Shown: piece by piece, positions 15,103 through 25,481 of the stretch | How positions within the stretch are numbered: position 1 is the stretch's first letter | How the letters are laid out: each line of letters begins with the position of its first letter | Source: Tetragonia tetragonoides | Lineage: Eukaryota; Streptophyta; Magnoliopsida; Caryophyllales; Aizoaceae | NCBI GenBank assembly: GCA_038025085.1 | Contig: CM076144.1 | Span: forward strand, 48,524,001 to 48,588,000 | Length of the DNA: 64,000 bases | Direction: 5' to 3' | Notes under the pieces: generated by a model | Seen by the model: only the letters and a program-made list of their open reading frames with translations | What the model was told of the DNA's origin: nothing | The model's database searches: none | Program-made: the position numbers and the translations under genes

Positions 15103-15768
15103 GAATAGAGTTATAGTCTTAGTCTTGTACCAGAAGGAAAATGATAGGGTTGAGAATATGCTGCAAGGACGGTAACATCTTTTATGTCCTTTGTTTCCTT
15201 CTATTATGGTTTTTTCCTGCTTCCAAAATGTCTATTTTTTTTTTTTTTTGTATTTTTTGTCTTCATCTTTCATGCATTTAGGGGCTGGAAAGTTGTGGCT
15301 ATACATGCCGGCAAACAGCAAAATGCGCGAACGAGATCACTGTCTATGTTCAAGAGTGGGGCATGCATGTCCTTTGTTGGTATGTTTTTTCTCCGTGTCA
15401 GGTCCCGTGCAATGCAACTTTCAGTAGAAGGGGGCAGTATATCATGTAATTAATTGCATAAAAAAAAAGGATTCAAGCTATCTAAGAATATGTATATGTA
15501 ATCATACAATCAAATAGCGACTGGGTGTGGGGCAATATTGTCAAGTGTCAATAGTGGTAAGAATTGGACGGGCTGTTTAATTTTGGGAGATCTACATCTA
15601 CAGGTAGCGACTGATGTGGCTGCACGAGGATTGGATAATCCAGATGTTGAAGTAGTTATCAACTGTAGTTTCCCTCTCACAACAGAAGATTACGTCCAAA
15701 GGATTGGAAGAACTGGACGTGTTGGTAAAAAGGGTGTTGCTCACACATTTTTTTCCAAACAAAACAAT
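15103..15768 (+). pseudogene. DEAD-box RNA helicase fragment (RH5/STRS1-like)
   Basis: Three consecutive exons of the helicase C-terminal domain. Exon 1 (15103-15171) encodes NRVIVLVLYQKENDRVENML. Exon 2 (15282-15379) encodes GWKVVAIHAGKQQNARTRSL. Exon 3 (15604 to about 15768) holds motif V ([19 protein letters not shown]) and motif VI (QRIGRTGR, usually HRIGRTGR). Donors and acceptors are canonical and phases fit. In exon 2 the tetranucleotide GCAT is duplicated (15361-15368), shifting the frame between MFKSG and ACPLL. The N-terminal RecA domain (motifs Q, I, II DEAD, III) and the C-terminal tail are missing, and exon 3 ends at an LTR-like sequence. RH5-type helicases act in nucleolar/ribosomal RNA work and stress repression, but this copy cannot encode an active enzyme. 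Confidence 0.8.
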
Positions 15769-15772
15769 GTAT

Positions 15773-16234
15773 GTGTTGGGGAATTTCACGATAGTCCCTC
15801 TATACAAGTTCGAGATAAATAATTAAATTAATAGGCAAAAAAAAATACCACCACAATTTAACGTGGTTCGGCCCCAACTCAATGTCCTACGTCCACAATC
15901 ATCATATATTTGTATTATTAACTAATCAACCACATAACTAATAACACGACCCCTTATGAGATACACAATGATGAAGGAAAGAAAGGATCAAACTTTGTTA
16001 CTTATCACCTGAACTATTTGAATGATCCATCTCTTAAATCATGGCTTTTGAAGAGCAACAAAGGTGCGTTTCAAGGTGAATTAAGAGAACATTCTATACC
16101 GATTCAAGGTGAATTAAGAGAACACAAAGTGACTCCCTCTTTACTAAGCACACATGTGTTTTCCTTGACGTCCCCCTCCATGGGGTTCGCCCCCCTACGG
16201 TGCCCTCTTGCCTCGTTACATGGTAACTCCACGT
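15773..16234. repeat. Truncated LTR-like sequence of another copia-type element
   Basis: Begins TGTTGGGGAATTTC right after the helicase exon and contains ACGTGGTTCGG...CCTACGTCCAC, a motif also present in the LTR at 24493-25481 (AGTGGTTCGG...CCTACGTCCAC). It carries a short direct repeat (CAAGGTGAATTAAGAGAACA, at about 16073 and 16103). It stops at 16234, where a different element starts. Confidence 0.45.
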
Positions 16235-16570
16235 AACCCAAAAATTCCATCATGAGTATTATTTTACTCCACGTAAGCATAACTTGAGACTACCTGATTG
16301 TCTCTATTAGAAAGCTAATCGAATGGGCCTAACTATGCCCAACTATTATGCAAAGTCCTACTTGAGGAAGTTTTATTTGGTTTTTACGGAAACACACAAG
16401 TTCAACTACACTTAATTATTGGCACTACATATATGTTATGGCAATTGGCTTTATTAGTGTATCAAAATAACTTCGAAGATAGTTGTGGCTCATTATTTGA
16501 CTCGAAGTGCAAAATATTAATATGTACCCGATAGTAGCACATACAAATCTCATTGCAATCGATTAATATG

Positions 16571-16585
16571 TGCTAGGGGGGCAGT
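16571..16585 (+). other. Polypurine tract before the left LTR
   Basis: TGCTAGGGGGGCAGT; the right-hand counterpart is TGCTGGGGGGCAGT at 20250-20263. Confidence 0.65.
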
Positions 16586-17528
16586 TGTTACACTCGAATA
16601 TAAATTATCGGGATATTTCTAATAGACCGATAGCTCGAATAAAAATATATATATTACGAAAATATATTATTGCTTATAAAATAAAGGTAGTTGGTTGAAT
16701 TTGATAAACTCCCACTATCTCCTACAACTAGCCACTAAAACATTACTCATGCATGGTAGTTATTTCCTACAAAAACTACCCAATTGAATACTAACCCATG
16801 AAGTGATAGTGGTTGACTACATCCCACCCATGATTGAATAATGGGTGGTTACTAGAAGACCAAGGACTCTCCTATTTTCCTATAAATAGGATCGACGGAG
16901 CAATGAAGAAAATTGGAGAGGGTCCCAGCGCAAAGTGGCGGTTTGTTTGGGGAGGAGTCCCGCCGTTCGTTTGGAGACGAGTCTCACCGCAAAGATATGT
17001 TAGGAGTAGAGTAATGTAGTCTTTAGTGTAGTGTAGTTTAGGAGTAGATTAAACGTAATTTAGTGTATCATATTCATTAAATCCCCCCGTTTGTACTTTG
17101 TTTACATCAATCGAATGAATGTCTTTTTTCCGAATTACTAGTATTCAAACCCCCTTGCACCCTACTCGTTAAAGTAAAGGAAACCACGATCCCAACACAA
17201 AGCCAGAAATCCTTGTCGAATAGCAAGGTTAATTATCAACGTGATAGTCAATTTGAACCACGCATCGAAAAGCACTACCAACTCCCTGAAAAGGTCGAAC
17301 GGTTGGTCGAATTGTGCATATAGGTGTGGAATTCTATTAAGTGACAAGAAACCGACTATCACCGTTGACTGTGTCCACCGTCAACTCGGAGTTGGGGGTG
17401 GAGGAGTAGGTTCAAATAGGGAACGACCTGCTCTAAGATAGTCCTCGACCTTATTTAGGACCTTTTTAAGGGCCGTAGGACTGCCCCTCACGGTTGTCTG
17501 TGACCCCTAAGTACCAAACACAGCAACA
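16586..17528 (+). repeat. Left LTR (943 bp)
   Basis: TG...CA ends with inverted TGTTAC/GCAACA. It contains TATAAATAGG (about 16881-16890), a good TATA box, placing the transcript start near 16915. Its sequence matches the right LTR closely throughout. Confidence 0.85.
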
Positions 17529-17530
17529 AA

Positions 17531-17550
17531 TTTGGCGACCACAGTGGGAG
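17531..17550 (+). other. Primer binding site
   Basis: TTTGGCGACCACAGTGGGAG begins 2 bp after the LTR end. The TGG start fits a tRNA CCA end; I could not identify the tRNA. Confidence 0.6.
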
Positions 17551-17657
17551 TTACGAAATACACTCCACGAATACACCTTTTTATGTTATTGGGGATCAAA
17601 ATGGTTACTTCGAATACATATATTACGAGGAGGGTTAATTTTGATGTTGAATATTAA

Positions 17658-18454
17658 ATGGATCTCGCCGATAAAATCCATTGTGAGAGTCGTCATATAA
17701 ATGACCAAATCGCTCGAATTAAGATCCGTCTCGATGGTCTATGGAGACAAAAGAAAGATCTTCAAATCACTCGATTTAAGCGAAAACTTTTAGGTCTCCA
17801 AGATCTCGACAGTATAAATGATCTATGGCAAGAATTATCCGAACAAAATGAATCAACTCGAGAACGAACTCAGTGGTTTACGAAGGGATATTCAAACTAT
17901 TATTCGAAATACTTTGTATGTAGAAGAGCCATCATCTATTCGAAAAGATGAAAAATCCTTATGTCTCGACGAAGAAATTGTAATAGTCAATAGCGATGGC
18001 AACTCCTTATGACAAGGAAAATATAATAAATAAGGATGAAAATGATTTATTCAAGGTATCACTAATTCGAAAAGACGAAAAATCCTTGTATTTCGATGAA
18101 AAAATTATTTTAATCGATGGGGATGGAAATTCCTTATATGACGAAGAAAGTATACTAGATAAGGATGAAAATGATTTATTCAAGGTATCATCAATTCGAA
18201 AAGACGAAAAATCCCTGTATTTCGATGAAGAAATTATTTTAGTCGATGGGAATGAAAATTCCTTGTATGATGAAGAAAGTATACTTGATGAGGATGAAAA
18301 ATATTTTATTGAAATTAAGGGAATCGAGTCTGAATACTCAGAAAGTGTGGCTTCTAACGAATTAGAAGTTATAGACGAGTGTTTCGAAAACAAAAATGTT
18401 GATCAACGCATTATTTTGGAGGAATCAAATATTGACTGCTACTCTCAATTGTAG
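17658..18454 (+). pseudogene. Acidic repeat protein of the LTR element (gag position)
   Basis: The first frame (17658-17951) starts MDLADKIHCESRHINDQIAR and is rich in Lys/Arg/Gln, probably helical. An overlapping frame then runs into a repeat block in which a unit of about 129 bp (43 residues) is repeated, starting at 17938, 18065 and 18194. Core residues are IRKDEKSLYFDEEIILVDG followed by NSLYDEESILDKDENDLFKV. The block is very rich in Asp and Glu. The first unit is 127 bp: a 2-bp loss near 18007 turns NSLYD into NSL-stop, splitting the frame; the second part runs 17996-18454 and ends at a TAG. Position just after the primer site suggests a gag-type role, but no zinc knuckle or capsid motif is visible. 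I do not recognise the family. Confidence 0.5.
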
Positions 18455-19913
18455 AAAGGTTGGGGGACAAGGTTGCACTTCTTATAACGATTTAAAAGAT
18501 GCAAAATACTCAAATGAAACAATCAAATTAAGTCATAAAATTAAGGGAACGAAGTTATCTCTATTCACATTTTTATTGCCGTCATTTGAGTATATGGTGT
18601 TTATCCCAATCATGAAGGACTATAAGTCAATGGGGAATCAGAAAGGAGGCTAAGAAAGAAGCCCCAAGTCAGTTTCGAAAGGGGCGTGGAATTTTAAAAC
18701 ACCGTTATAAGGTCTCCTTCCCGAGAGTATACAACCTGACCCTAGGTTTTAGTTGATTTGGTGGAGTTCAACTAAATTCGAGATTTCTATGGTTCAATAC
18801 TAAAATAAATTGAACAATAAACACGCTCGAATATATGAAACAAACATAAATTTCGAAGACACAAATAGGCTACAATTAAAGTACTCTGAATAGTACTCCA
18901 ATATCAAAACATGAGACTCGAAATAGATAAAAACAGAATATACCCTTCGAATTGTTATCTTGTCTAAGTTATTGGGAGCCTATATGATCGAATCTGGCAA
19001 CAAGTATTCTTCTCGAATTGTAAGATTTCCTCAACGTGTGATGAGTAAAGCTAATTTATCTGAAATTGGCTATCAAACGAGTAAAAAAGTTAACTGGCAA
19101 GATGAAGCACTATCTTTTGTGTTCACATTGAGCTTCAATCAGAGAAACGAATTGTTGGGCTACCACGAGGAACCCCAATTATAGCTACCCAGTTTTTTCA
19201 CTTCTGAATTCGAAGATAAATGGATCGAATTACAACCTGCAATCTGAAGATTAAGGCGCCACGATTTTGGGCAGACTCAAGTCCCACATGCAAACTCGGA
19301 ATTGGGGATAACTGAGAAAGAAAGTAAACCATATCCCCTTGTGTAAGTCTTGTTGATCCAATGGCTTCGTCATCGACGATTAGCAGCTCGAAATTGGGTC
19401 ATCACAAAGGGGAAAGAAACTTTGGCTAAAATTACAAATATATCTTTGATGATTCTTGAGAGAAAAAAGGGAACTTAATCTTAGATTAAAAGCCATTGAA
19501 ATTAGTTCAACTAGCCCTCAAAGGGAAGAAGAATGGGGTAGATGGCAAACCATGCGACGCTTTGAAATGTAATATGGCCCCGAGAGAAAATGAATTGACT
19601 GTAAGCTTCAATGAATTTGAGCTAAGAACACCAGAGGAGAGAGAACGAAAAGATTTCTCATTAAACTTGTGAATAGAACTTTTCAATCTATTATTAATGA
19701 CTAAGCTAGTAAGCTGTATGCGGAGTATATGCTTTGGTGGGCTGCTGTATAGAAGAATTAATTAAGTTACACTATGCACAGCTATCAAAACAAACTGAGT
19801 GACAGCTGGAATCATGTTGTGGGTCTTACTAAGAAGGTTGGCGGAGGAACGAGGCTCGAGCAAAGACCCTTTTAGACAAAAATAATTTGCCTGCTTACTC
19901 GAAGGAATGGAAT
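18455..19913 (+). other. Rest of the internal region of the LTR element
   Basis: Short open frames only (for example 18960-19184). No RT, integrase, RNase H or protease motif. It includes repeated TCGAA-rich segments like those in the LTRs. Confidence 0.5.
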
Positions 19914-20263
19914 AACCCAAAAATTCGATCATGAGTATTATTTTACTCCACGTAAGCATAACTTGAGACTACCTGATTGTCTCTATTGGAAAGCTAATCG
20001 AATGGGCCTAACTATGCCCAACTATTATGCAAAGTCCTACTTGAGGAAGTTTTATTTGGTTTTTACGGAAACACACAAGTTCAACTACACTTAATTATTG
20101 GCACTACATATATGTTATGGCAATTGGCTTTATTAGTGTATCAAAATAACTTCGAAGATAGTTGTGGCTCATTATTTGACTCGAAGTGCAAAATATTAAT
20201 ATGTACCCGATAGTAGCACATACAAATCTCATTGCAATCGATTAATATGTGCTGGGGGGCAGT

Positions 20264-21209
20264 TGTTACACTCGAATATAAATTATCGGGATATTTCTAA
20301 TAGACCGATAGCTCGAATAAAAATATATATATATTACGAAAATATATTATTGCTTATAAAATAAAGGTAGTTGGTTGAATTTGATAAACTCCCACTATCT
20401 CCTACAACTAGCCACTAAAACATTACTCATGCATGGTAGTTATTTCCTACAAAAACTACCCAATTGAACACTATACCATGAAGTGATAGTGGTTGACTAC
20501 ATCCCACCTATGATTGAATAATGGGTGGTTACTAGAAGACCAAGGACTCTCCTATTTTCCTATAAATAGGATCGACGGAGCAATGAAGAAAATTGGACAA
20601 GGTCCCACCGCAAAGTGGCGGTTTGTTTGGGGAGGAGTCCTGCTGTTCGTTTGGAGACTGAGTCTCACCGCAAAGATGCGTTAGGAGTAGAGTAATGTAG
20701 TCTCTAGTGTAGTGTAGTTTAGGAGTAGATTAAACGTAATTTAGTGTATCATATTCATTAAATCCTCCCGTTTGTACTATGTTTACATGTATCGAATGAA
20801 TGTCTTTTTTCCAAATTACTAGTATTCAAACCCCCTCGCACCCTACTCGTTAAAGTAAAGGAAACCACGATCCCAACACAAAGCCAAAAAGCCTTGTCGA
20901 ATAGCAAGGTTAATTATCAACGTGATAGTCAATTTGAACCACGCATCGAAAATCACTACCAACTCCCCGAAAAGGTCGAACAGTTTGTCGAATTATGCAT
21001 ATAGGTGTGGAATTCTATTAAGTGACAAGAAACCGACTATCACCGTTGACCGTGTCCACCGTCAACTCGGAATTAGGAGTGGAGGAATAGGTTCGAATAG
21101 GAAATTGCCTACTCTAAGATAGTCCTCGACCTTATTTAGGACCTTTTTAAGGACCGTAAAACTACCTCTCACGGTTGTCTGTGACCCCTAAGTACAAAAC
21201 ATAGCAACA
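20264..21209 (+). repeat. Right LTR (946 bp)
   Basis: Near-identical partner of 16586-17528 with scattered substitutions. It ends ATAGCAACA and is followed by CCAACAAACTT, not by a primer site, so it is the outer 3' LTR. Confidence 0.85.
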
Positions 21210-21985
21210 CCAACAAACTTAGCTTTTAGCTGCACAGGTGAAAAAATCACTTGTATCAAACTATGAGCAAAGGAGCATGCAATCAAGTTATTACCTTAGA
21301 ATTTTGAGTGCTACTCCGTATATATTATTAGCTAGTACTTTTTATTTATTCCAGGAATTAACCTTTATAATTTATATTTATAACTTTTTTTAAAAAATAA
21401 ATTATATTTTATATACTATAGCACTGCAAACAATAGATCCAAGAAAAAAAAAATCAAATTTAAAAGCCCAATTTTAAATCTCCAAAATAAATTCTTTGCC
21501 ACACACGTACATTTCTTTTAAATTAAGTTAGGATATATTCCCCCCAAAAATTAGTATTTTAATTAGTACGTAATAGTAAGATACTTATACTAAAGGAATT
21601 TAGGAAGCCGGGCAAGACGTTTTATTTATTTCATAAAGTAAGACAAGGAGCGCTTAGATGAGTAGCACAATGACGTATCCTCCACTCGCCGCAACAAAGA
21701 CTTGGGATCAAACAATCCCAATACAGAAAAGAAAGTAAAGAAGGCTTAAAAGCCTATAGGGTGCACAAAGGGGCAACCCCTCCCTTTTCCTTTGTGGAAT
21801 CAATATTGCCTCTCTGTTAGAGAAGACAAATATCGTACAAACACCATATTTGGGTATGTACGACGTGACGCCAACAGGATAATTGGACACAGACACACAA
21901 CATGCAAGAATAGAAGTAAACACCGACATCATCTTAACTAAGATTATGGATCGATGAGGGTGATGAATGGCCGATTTCACAATGA
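21210..21985. other. Flank between LTR element and lectin copy 2; 3'-flank-like sequence
   Basis: No coding exon. From about 21610 (ACGTTTTATTTATTTC) to 21790 (AGGCTTAAAAGCCT, GGGGCAACCCCTCCCTTT) it resembles the sequence 3' of lectin copy 3 (51365-51450), suggesting that this was the 3' flank of lectin copy 2. Confidence 0.4.
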
Positions 21986-22038
21986 GTTTCCTATTTGACT
22001 TATTAAGTCAAACTTCATAAAATTTGACTTTTGATTTG

Positions 22039-22040
<2 letters not shown>

Positions 22041-22088
<48 letters not shown>
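22041..22088. repeat. (TA)n microsatellite, 48 bp
   Basis: Pure AT dinucleotide tract between the 3'-flank-like segment and lectin copy 2. Confidence 0.95.
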
Positions 22089-22093
<5 letters not shown>

Positions 22094-22331
22094 TATAATT
22101 TTCTTTTTTTTAGAAACGAGACATTGTTTGTTAAGTCTTCATTTGGTGACAAAAAAAAAAAGTGTCTCCATTTATGACATGACAATTGCCACATTATTGT
22201 CAAAGTAGAGTAATTAACTTGTCACCTCATAATACAAGGCTTAAAAACAAGAATAACAAAAATATTATTAGTCTTTTTGCAAAAATAATAAAGAGCATTA
22301 TTTAAGTAGGAAAAAGTGTGATTACAATAAA

Positions 22332-22442
22332 CACAAAAACTCGTATGAGGCGGCCTCAAGGTGATGCCCTCTCTAACAAGCATGACGTCATGCTTATGTT
22401 ATGTTTGGCTAAAGAGGGGCCTCACCTTCAGGCGGCCTTTTA
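22332..22442. mobile_element. Mutator-like MITE next to lectin exon 1
   Basis: Left end CACAAAAACTCGTATGAGGC, right inner TIR CTCACCTTCAGGCGGCC. Flanked by identical 9-mers TACAATAAA (22323-22331 and 22443-22451), the duplication length of Mutator-type insertion. Lies 58 bp beyond the splice donor of lectin copy 2. Confidence 0.7.
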
Positions 22443-22500
22443 TACAATAAATTATTATAATATGCGTATTGAATGAGTGTCAAAATGAATAAATAATTAC

Positions 22501-22709
22501 CTGACCAGATACCTATCATTGTGGAGGCACTTGATATGAACAAGGCCAGGATAAGTCCTAGCCTTCTCAACCACAAATTGGGCAAATGGGTCTATGACCT
22601 TGTCTCCAATAAATTGGAGAAGACCATGATATTGATCTTGTTCAAATCGAAAACGCAGGTATTTGTTGTTGTTAACTGATTTGAGGCAAATAGATGTTGG
22701 CAATGCCAT
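22501..22709 (-). pseudogene. Amaranthin-type lectin, copy 2 (orphan exon 1)
   Basis: A complete first exon: MALPTSICLKSVNNNKYLRF at the start, DPFAQFVVEKARTYPGLVHI in the middle, ending KCLHNDRYLVR at a canonical donor AG|GTAATT. It covers about 70 residues of the first beta-trefoil and is the best preserved exon 1 of the three copies. No exon 2 (WSPNHYW, EDQTSWTC, FLSPDG) occurs downstream; the sequence goes through a MITE and a (TA)n tract into 3'-flank-like DNA within 0.9 kb, so exon 2 was probably deleted. The start ATG is shared with the other copies. Splicing to a distant exon 2 is not excluded but none lies between here and 10 kb. Confidence 0.85.
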
Positions 22710-23004
22710 TCTCCGATTCTGGAAAAACAAACCACAAATGCAGGAAGAAAACAATTCACTATATCAATGAATATTACACACACGTACGTGCACACAAATT
22801 ATGTCTCCAGTAATATATTGAAATTAGAACATTATTACCTTAATTTGAGACATCACATAACGTAGGAATAAATGTTAAAATGCTTTTTTCGATGGATCAC
22901 AAGGTATTCAAGTCTTATTAGGGCAAGAATTGGACTATTTAGGCTAATATTAGCTCCCCCTCTCCCCCTTTTGCATCTCCATAAAAATACAAAATCATAA
23001 TCAT

Positions 23005-23014
23005 AATTATAATC

Positions 23015-23041
<27 letters not shown>
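23005..23041. repeat. AT-rich simple repeat
   Basis: ATAATTATAATCATATATAT... tract upstream of lectin copy 2. Confidence 0.8.
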
Positions 23042-23046
<5 letters not shown>

Positions 23047-23129
23047 GGCATTTTCTGACAGCACTGGAGACATCCACCTAAGCGAGCCATTGTAATAAAG
23101 TTTTAATATAAATATAAAAATAGAAATAT

Positions 23130-23290
23130 ATGTTTTGGTATAGAATATATATACTAAAGTTGTACTTTTCTAATTACATCGTTAAAGAGTACACTATTAA
23201 TTAGAGGTTTTCGTATACAATATATACTAAAGTTGTACTTTCCTAAATCATTAAAGAGTAGACTATTAGATTTTAAAAAAAATACAACTT
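23130..23290. repeat. Imperfect ~80-bp tandem duplication
   Basis: The motif ATATACTAAAGTTGTACTTT followed by TAAAGAGTA..CTATTA occurs twice (about 23146 and 23224). No further function seen. Confidence 0.6.
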
Positions 23291-23578
23291 TACTTTCACC
23301 GCTTAAAAAATTAAATTTCTTACACCATTGGAACGAGTACAAAATATCCTTTAAAATGATACTCATTTGTAGTGTATTCTATTGATTTACAACATAAGAT
23401 GGGTCCACCTAAAAAGGTAATTAGTAATTAGCTTGACAAGCTGGCACAACTAAAGAGTTGCAATGTAAAAATAAGAGAAAATATACGTATATTAGTTATA
23501 AAAAATTAAAAAGCAATCTTAAGCTAAAATATAATAAAAAGAGTATGTGTAGAATAAAGAAATAAACGATGAATCTAA

Positions 23579-23942
23579 GGCCTTGTTTGGTTGGATGTAA
23601 GATAGCATGGGAAGTTCAAGTTGCATGTAAATTGCTTAAAGTTCATTGTTTGGAGTGGAACTTCCCTATGTAACTTACTTCCCATGAAACATGGGAAGTT
23701 GCTTACCTAGGGGGGGCTAGATAAGTGGAACTTCCCATGCTTCTCCACCTAAATTACACATTTGCCCATAAAAAGCTCATACCTATGTAAATAAATGAGG
23801 ATAACTATGTCATTTTGCATTTCTTTCAAGGAACTCCATTTTATCAACCAAACAATATGGATTTTAACTTACCTATGTAACTTTAATTTCCATGGATTTA
23901 CAACTTCCATAGGAAGTTTAATCACATGAACCAAACAAGGCC
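23579..23942. mobile_element. Tourist-like MITE (PIF/Harbinger)
   Basis: Terminal inverted repeats GGCCTTGTTTGGTT and AACCAAACAAGGCC (right end has one mismatch) with TAA on both sides (23576-23578 and 23943-23945), the classic Tourist arrangement. 364 bp, non-coding, with internal repeats of CATGGGAAGTT. Confidence 0.85.
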
Positions 23943-24179
23943 TAAAATATTTCTAGGTCCAATCTTTAATAGGAAACTTTACCATTATCACGAATAATTT
24001 TATAACTTTACGTAATATATATATTGATCCCCCATGTTATGTTAGGGCTTCAATTTATGTTCCCTTTCAACTTTATAATTATTAGTGTACTCCTTTCGGA
24101 CCACAAATAAAATTACATTGGACTTTTGCGTTTTTCAAGGCAGTATTTGACCGCATATAACTTTGAAAATACAAGCAAG

Positions 24180-24347
24180 GATTAAAATATGTTTTGCTAT
24201 TCTAAGGTTTACGTCTAAAACTTCTTTATTTTTTGAAAAGTAGTTATGTATACATACATTTAAACTAATTTTACAATAAAAGAAGGATCATATATTTGGA
24301 AGGTTAGTTGTACACTTATATCAACATAAGAGCATTGGCGTACCAAC
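24180..24347 (-). repeat. ~165-bp repeat shared with 55490-55640
   Basis: On the minus strand it starts TTGATGTTGGTACGCCAATG and ends near AACCTTAG. The same sequence, with point changes, lies on the plus strand at 55.5 kb. It interrupts the gag stub of the adjacent LTR element. Not identified. Confidence 0.7.
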
Positions 24348-24431
24348 ATCAAAAGAAAAGTTAGAGCCACAAAACAAAGGAGATTTATGTTTTGAATAAC
24401 CTTCACCGCGAAGGATACTCGATGTTGCCAT
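24348..24431 (-). pseudogene. Copia gag N-terminal stub
   Basis: An ATG 48 bp after the primer site opens a frame starting MATSSILRGEGYSKHKSPLF and CGSNF, resembling the start of copia gag proteins (PPLF.G.NY). It is cut after about 28 codons by the 165-bp repeat. Confidence 0.5.
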
Positions 24432-24478
24432 GATATTTTCCTATAGATGGTTAAGCCTAGATGCAAACTAAAGGACTC

Positions 24479-24490
24479 GCTCCGATACCA
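24479..24490 (-). other. Primer binding site (initiator-Met tRNA type)
   Basis: Minus strand TGGTATCGGAGC, one base off the common plant site TGGTATCAGAGC, 2 bp after the LTR end. Confidence 0.75.
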
Positions 24491-24492
24491 AT

Positions 24493-24788
24493 TGTTGGTC
24501 CCGAGGGTGGCAACAATTAATTATGCAACTAAAAGTTAAATGCAAAAATAAAATAAAATGAGACAAGACACAACGATATATAGTGGTTCGGTGTTACCCT
24601 ACGTCCACTACGTCCGGGACCTACCCGAAGGATTTTCAACCTGCAAAACCTTTATTAAATGTTAGTCGATTACAAAATAATACTACCCAAGTATTACAAC
24701 CTTCCAAGTCCACCTATGACTAAGGTTTAACGAGTTGACCTACAACCCAAATCGACCTAACAATAATAAAAGGTTACACCTCAAATAA

Positions 24789-24847
<59 letters not shown>

Positions 24848-25481
24848 TTTCAACACAAGAGATAAGAGTATTATAAGAATGCTTGTATCGTCTTTCTTTT
24901 GTGTCTTGGGTGCTTGGATATGAAAATGTCTTTGTTGTGCACCACTTGAAAGAGTGTTCTTGAAACTGTAAGATATGAAGTTTAAAGGCTGCAAGAACAC
25001 GTTAGCTTAAGAGAAGTATGAAAGTGATAATTCCCAAGTAAGAGCACACTCTTAAAGTCATGAGAAGAGTCCTATTGATATGAAGGTAGAGTCCAACTAG
25101 CCGTTAGGAACTTTGTTCATAAAAAGCACAATACACAAAATCAATAATATCATACCTTCCAAATGATCACAGTGATTGGCAATCAAGGATATGATTATCT
25201 TCTTTGCCAACTATAACAAGCTTTACTAAACTATATAAACCAATAAACTTGCATAAGAATTTCGGCCTTATTGCACTAGTACAGGTGACGAAATAACAAT
25301 CACATCAATTAAGGGAGACAAGATTATTTCCTTCTAAATAGAAGAGTTGTAGTCCAATTCCAGGCTATCAAGGATATTTTATGAAATAAAGATTAGTAAG
25401 ATAATTAAGGAATGTAATTTCTTCTTTTTATCTTTTTTTCTTACATCAAAATCTTAATAATAATTATGGTTAGAGCCAACA
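24493..25481 (-). repeat. 5' LTR of a copia element (989 bp)
   Basis: Minus strand begins TGTTGGCTCTAACCATAATT and ends GACCAACA, followed by the primer site. It holds a (TA)n tract (24794-24842). No partner LTR or pol of the same element is present here; the 27-bp LTR end at 5224-5250 is the same family. Confidence 0.75.

Larger units (their letters stand above)
16235..21209 (+). mobile_element. Tandem non-autonomous LTR element (partial internal-LTR-internal-LTR)
   Basis: Two direct LTRs, 943 and 946 bp, both start TGTTACACTCGAATATAAA and end AGCAACA. The ~350 bp before the left LTR (16235-16585), including a polypurine tract, is nearly identical to the 3' end of the internal region before the right LTR (19914-20263). 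The left LTR is therefore the 3' LTR of one truncated copy and at the same time the 5' LTR of the next. The internal region (2.7 kb) has no pol. It carries only an acidic repeat protein reading frame and further short frames, so it needs a partner element for transposition. Confidence 0.85.

Noticed and set aside
18007..18393. Minus-strand Ser-rich protein of 128 residues
   Set aside because: It is the antisense of the Asp/Glu repeat array; the Ser/Phe richness follows from the repeated codons.
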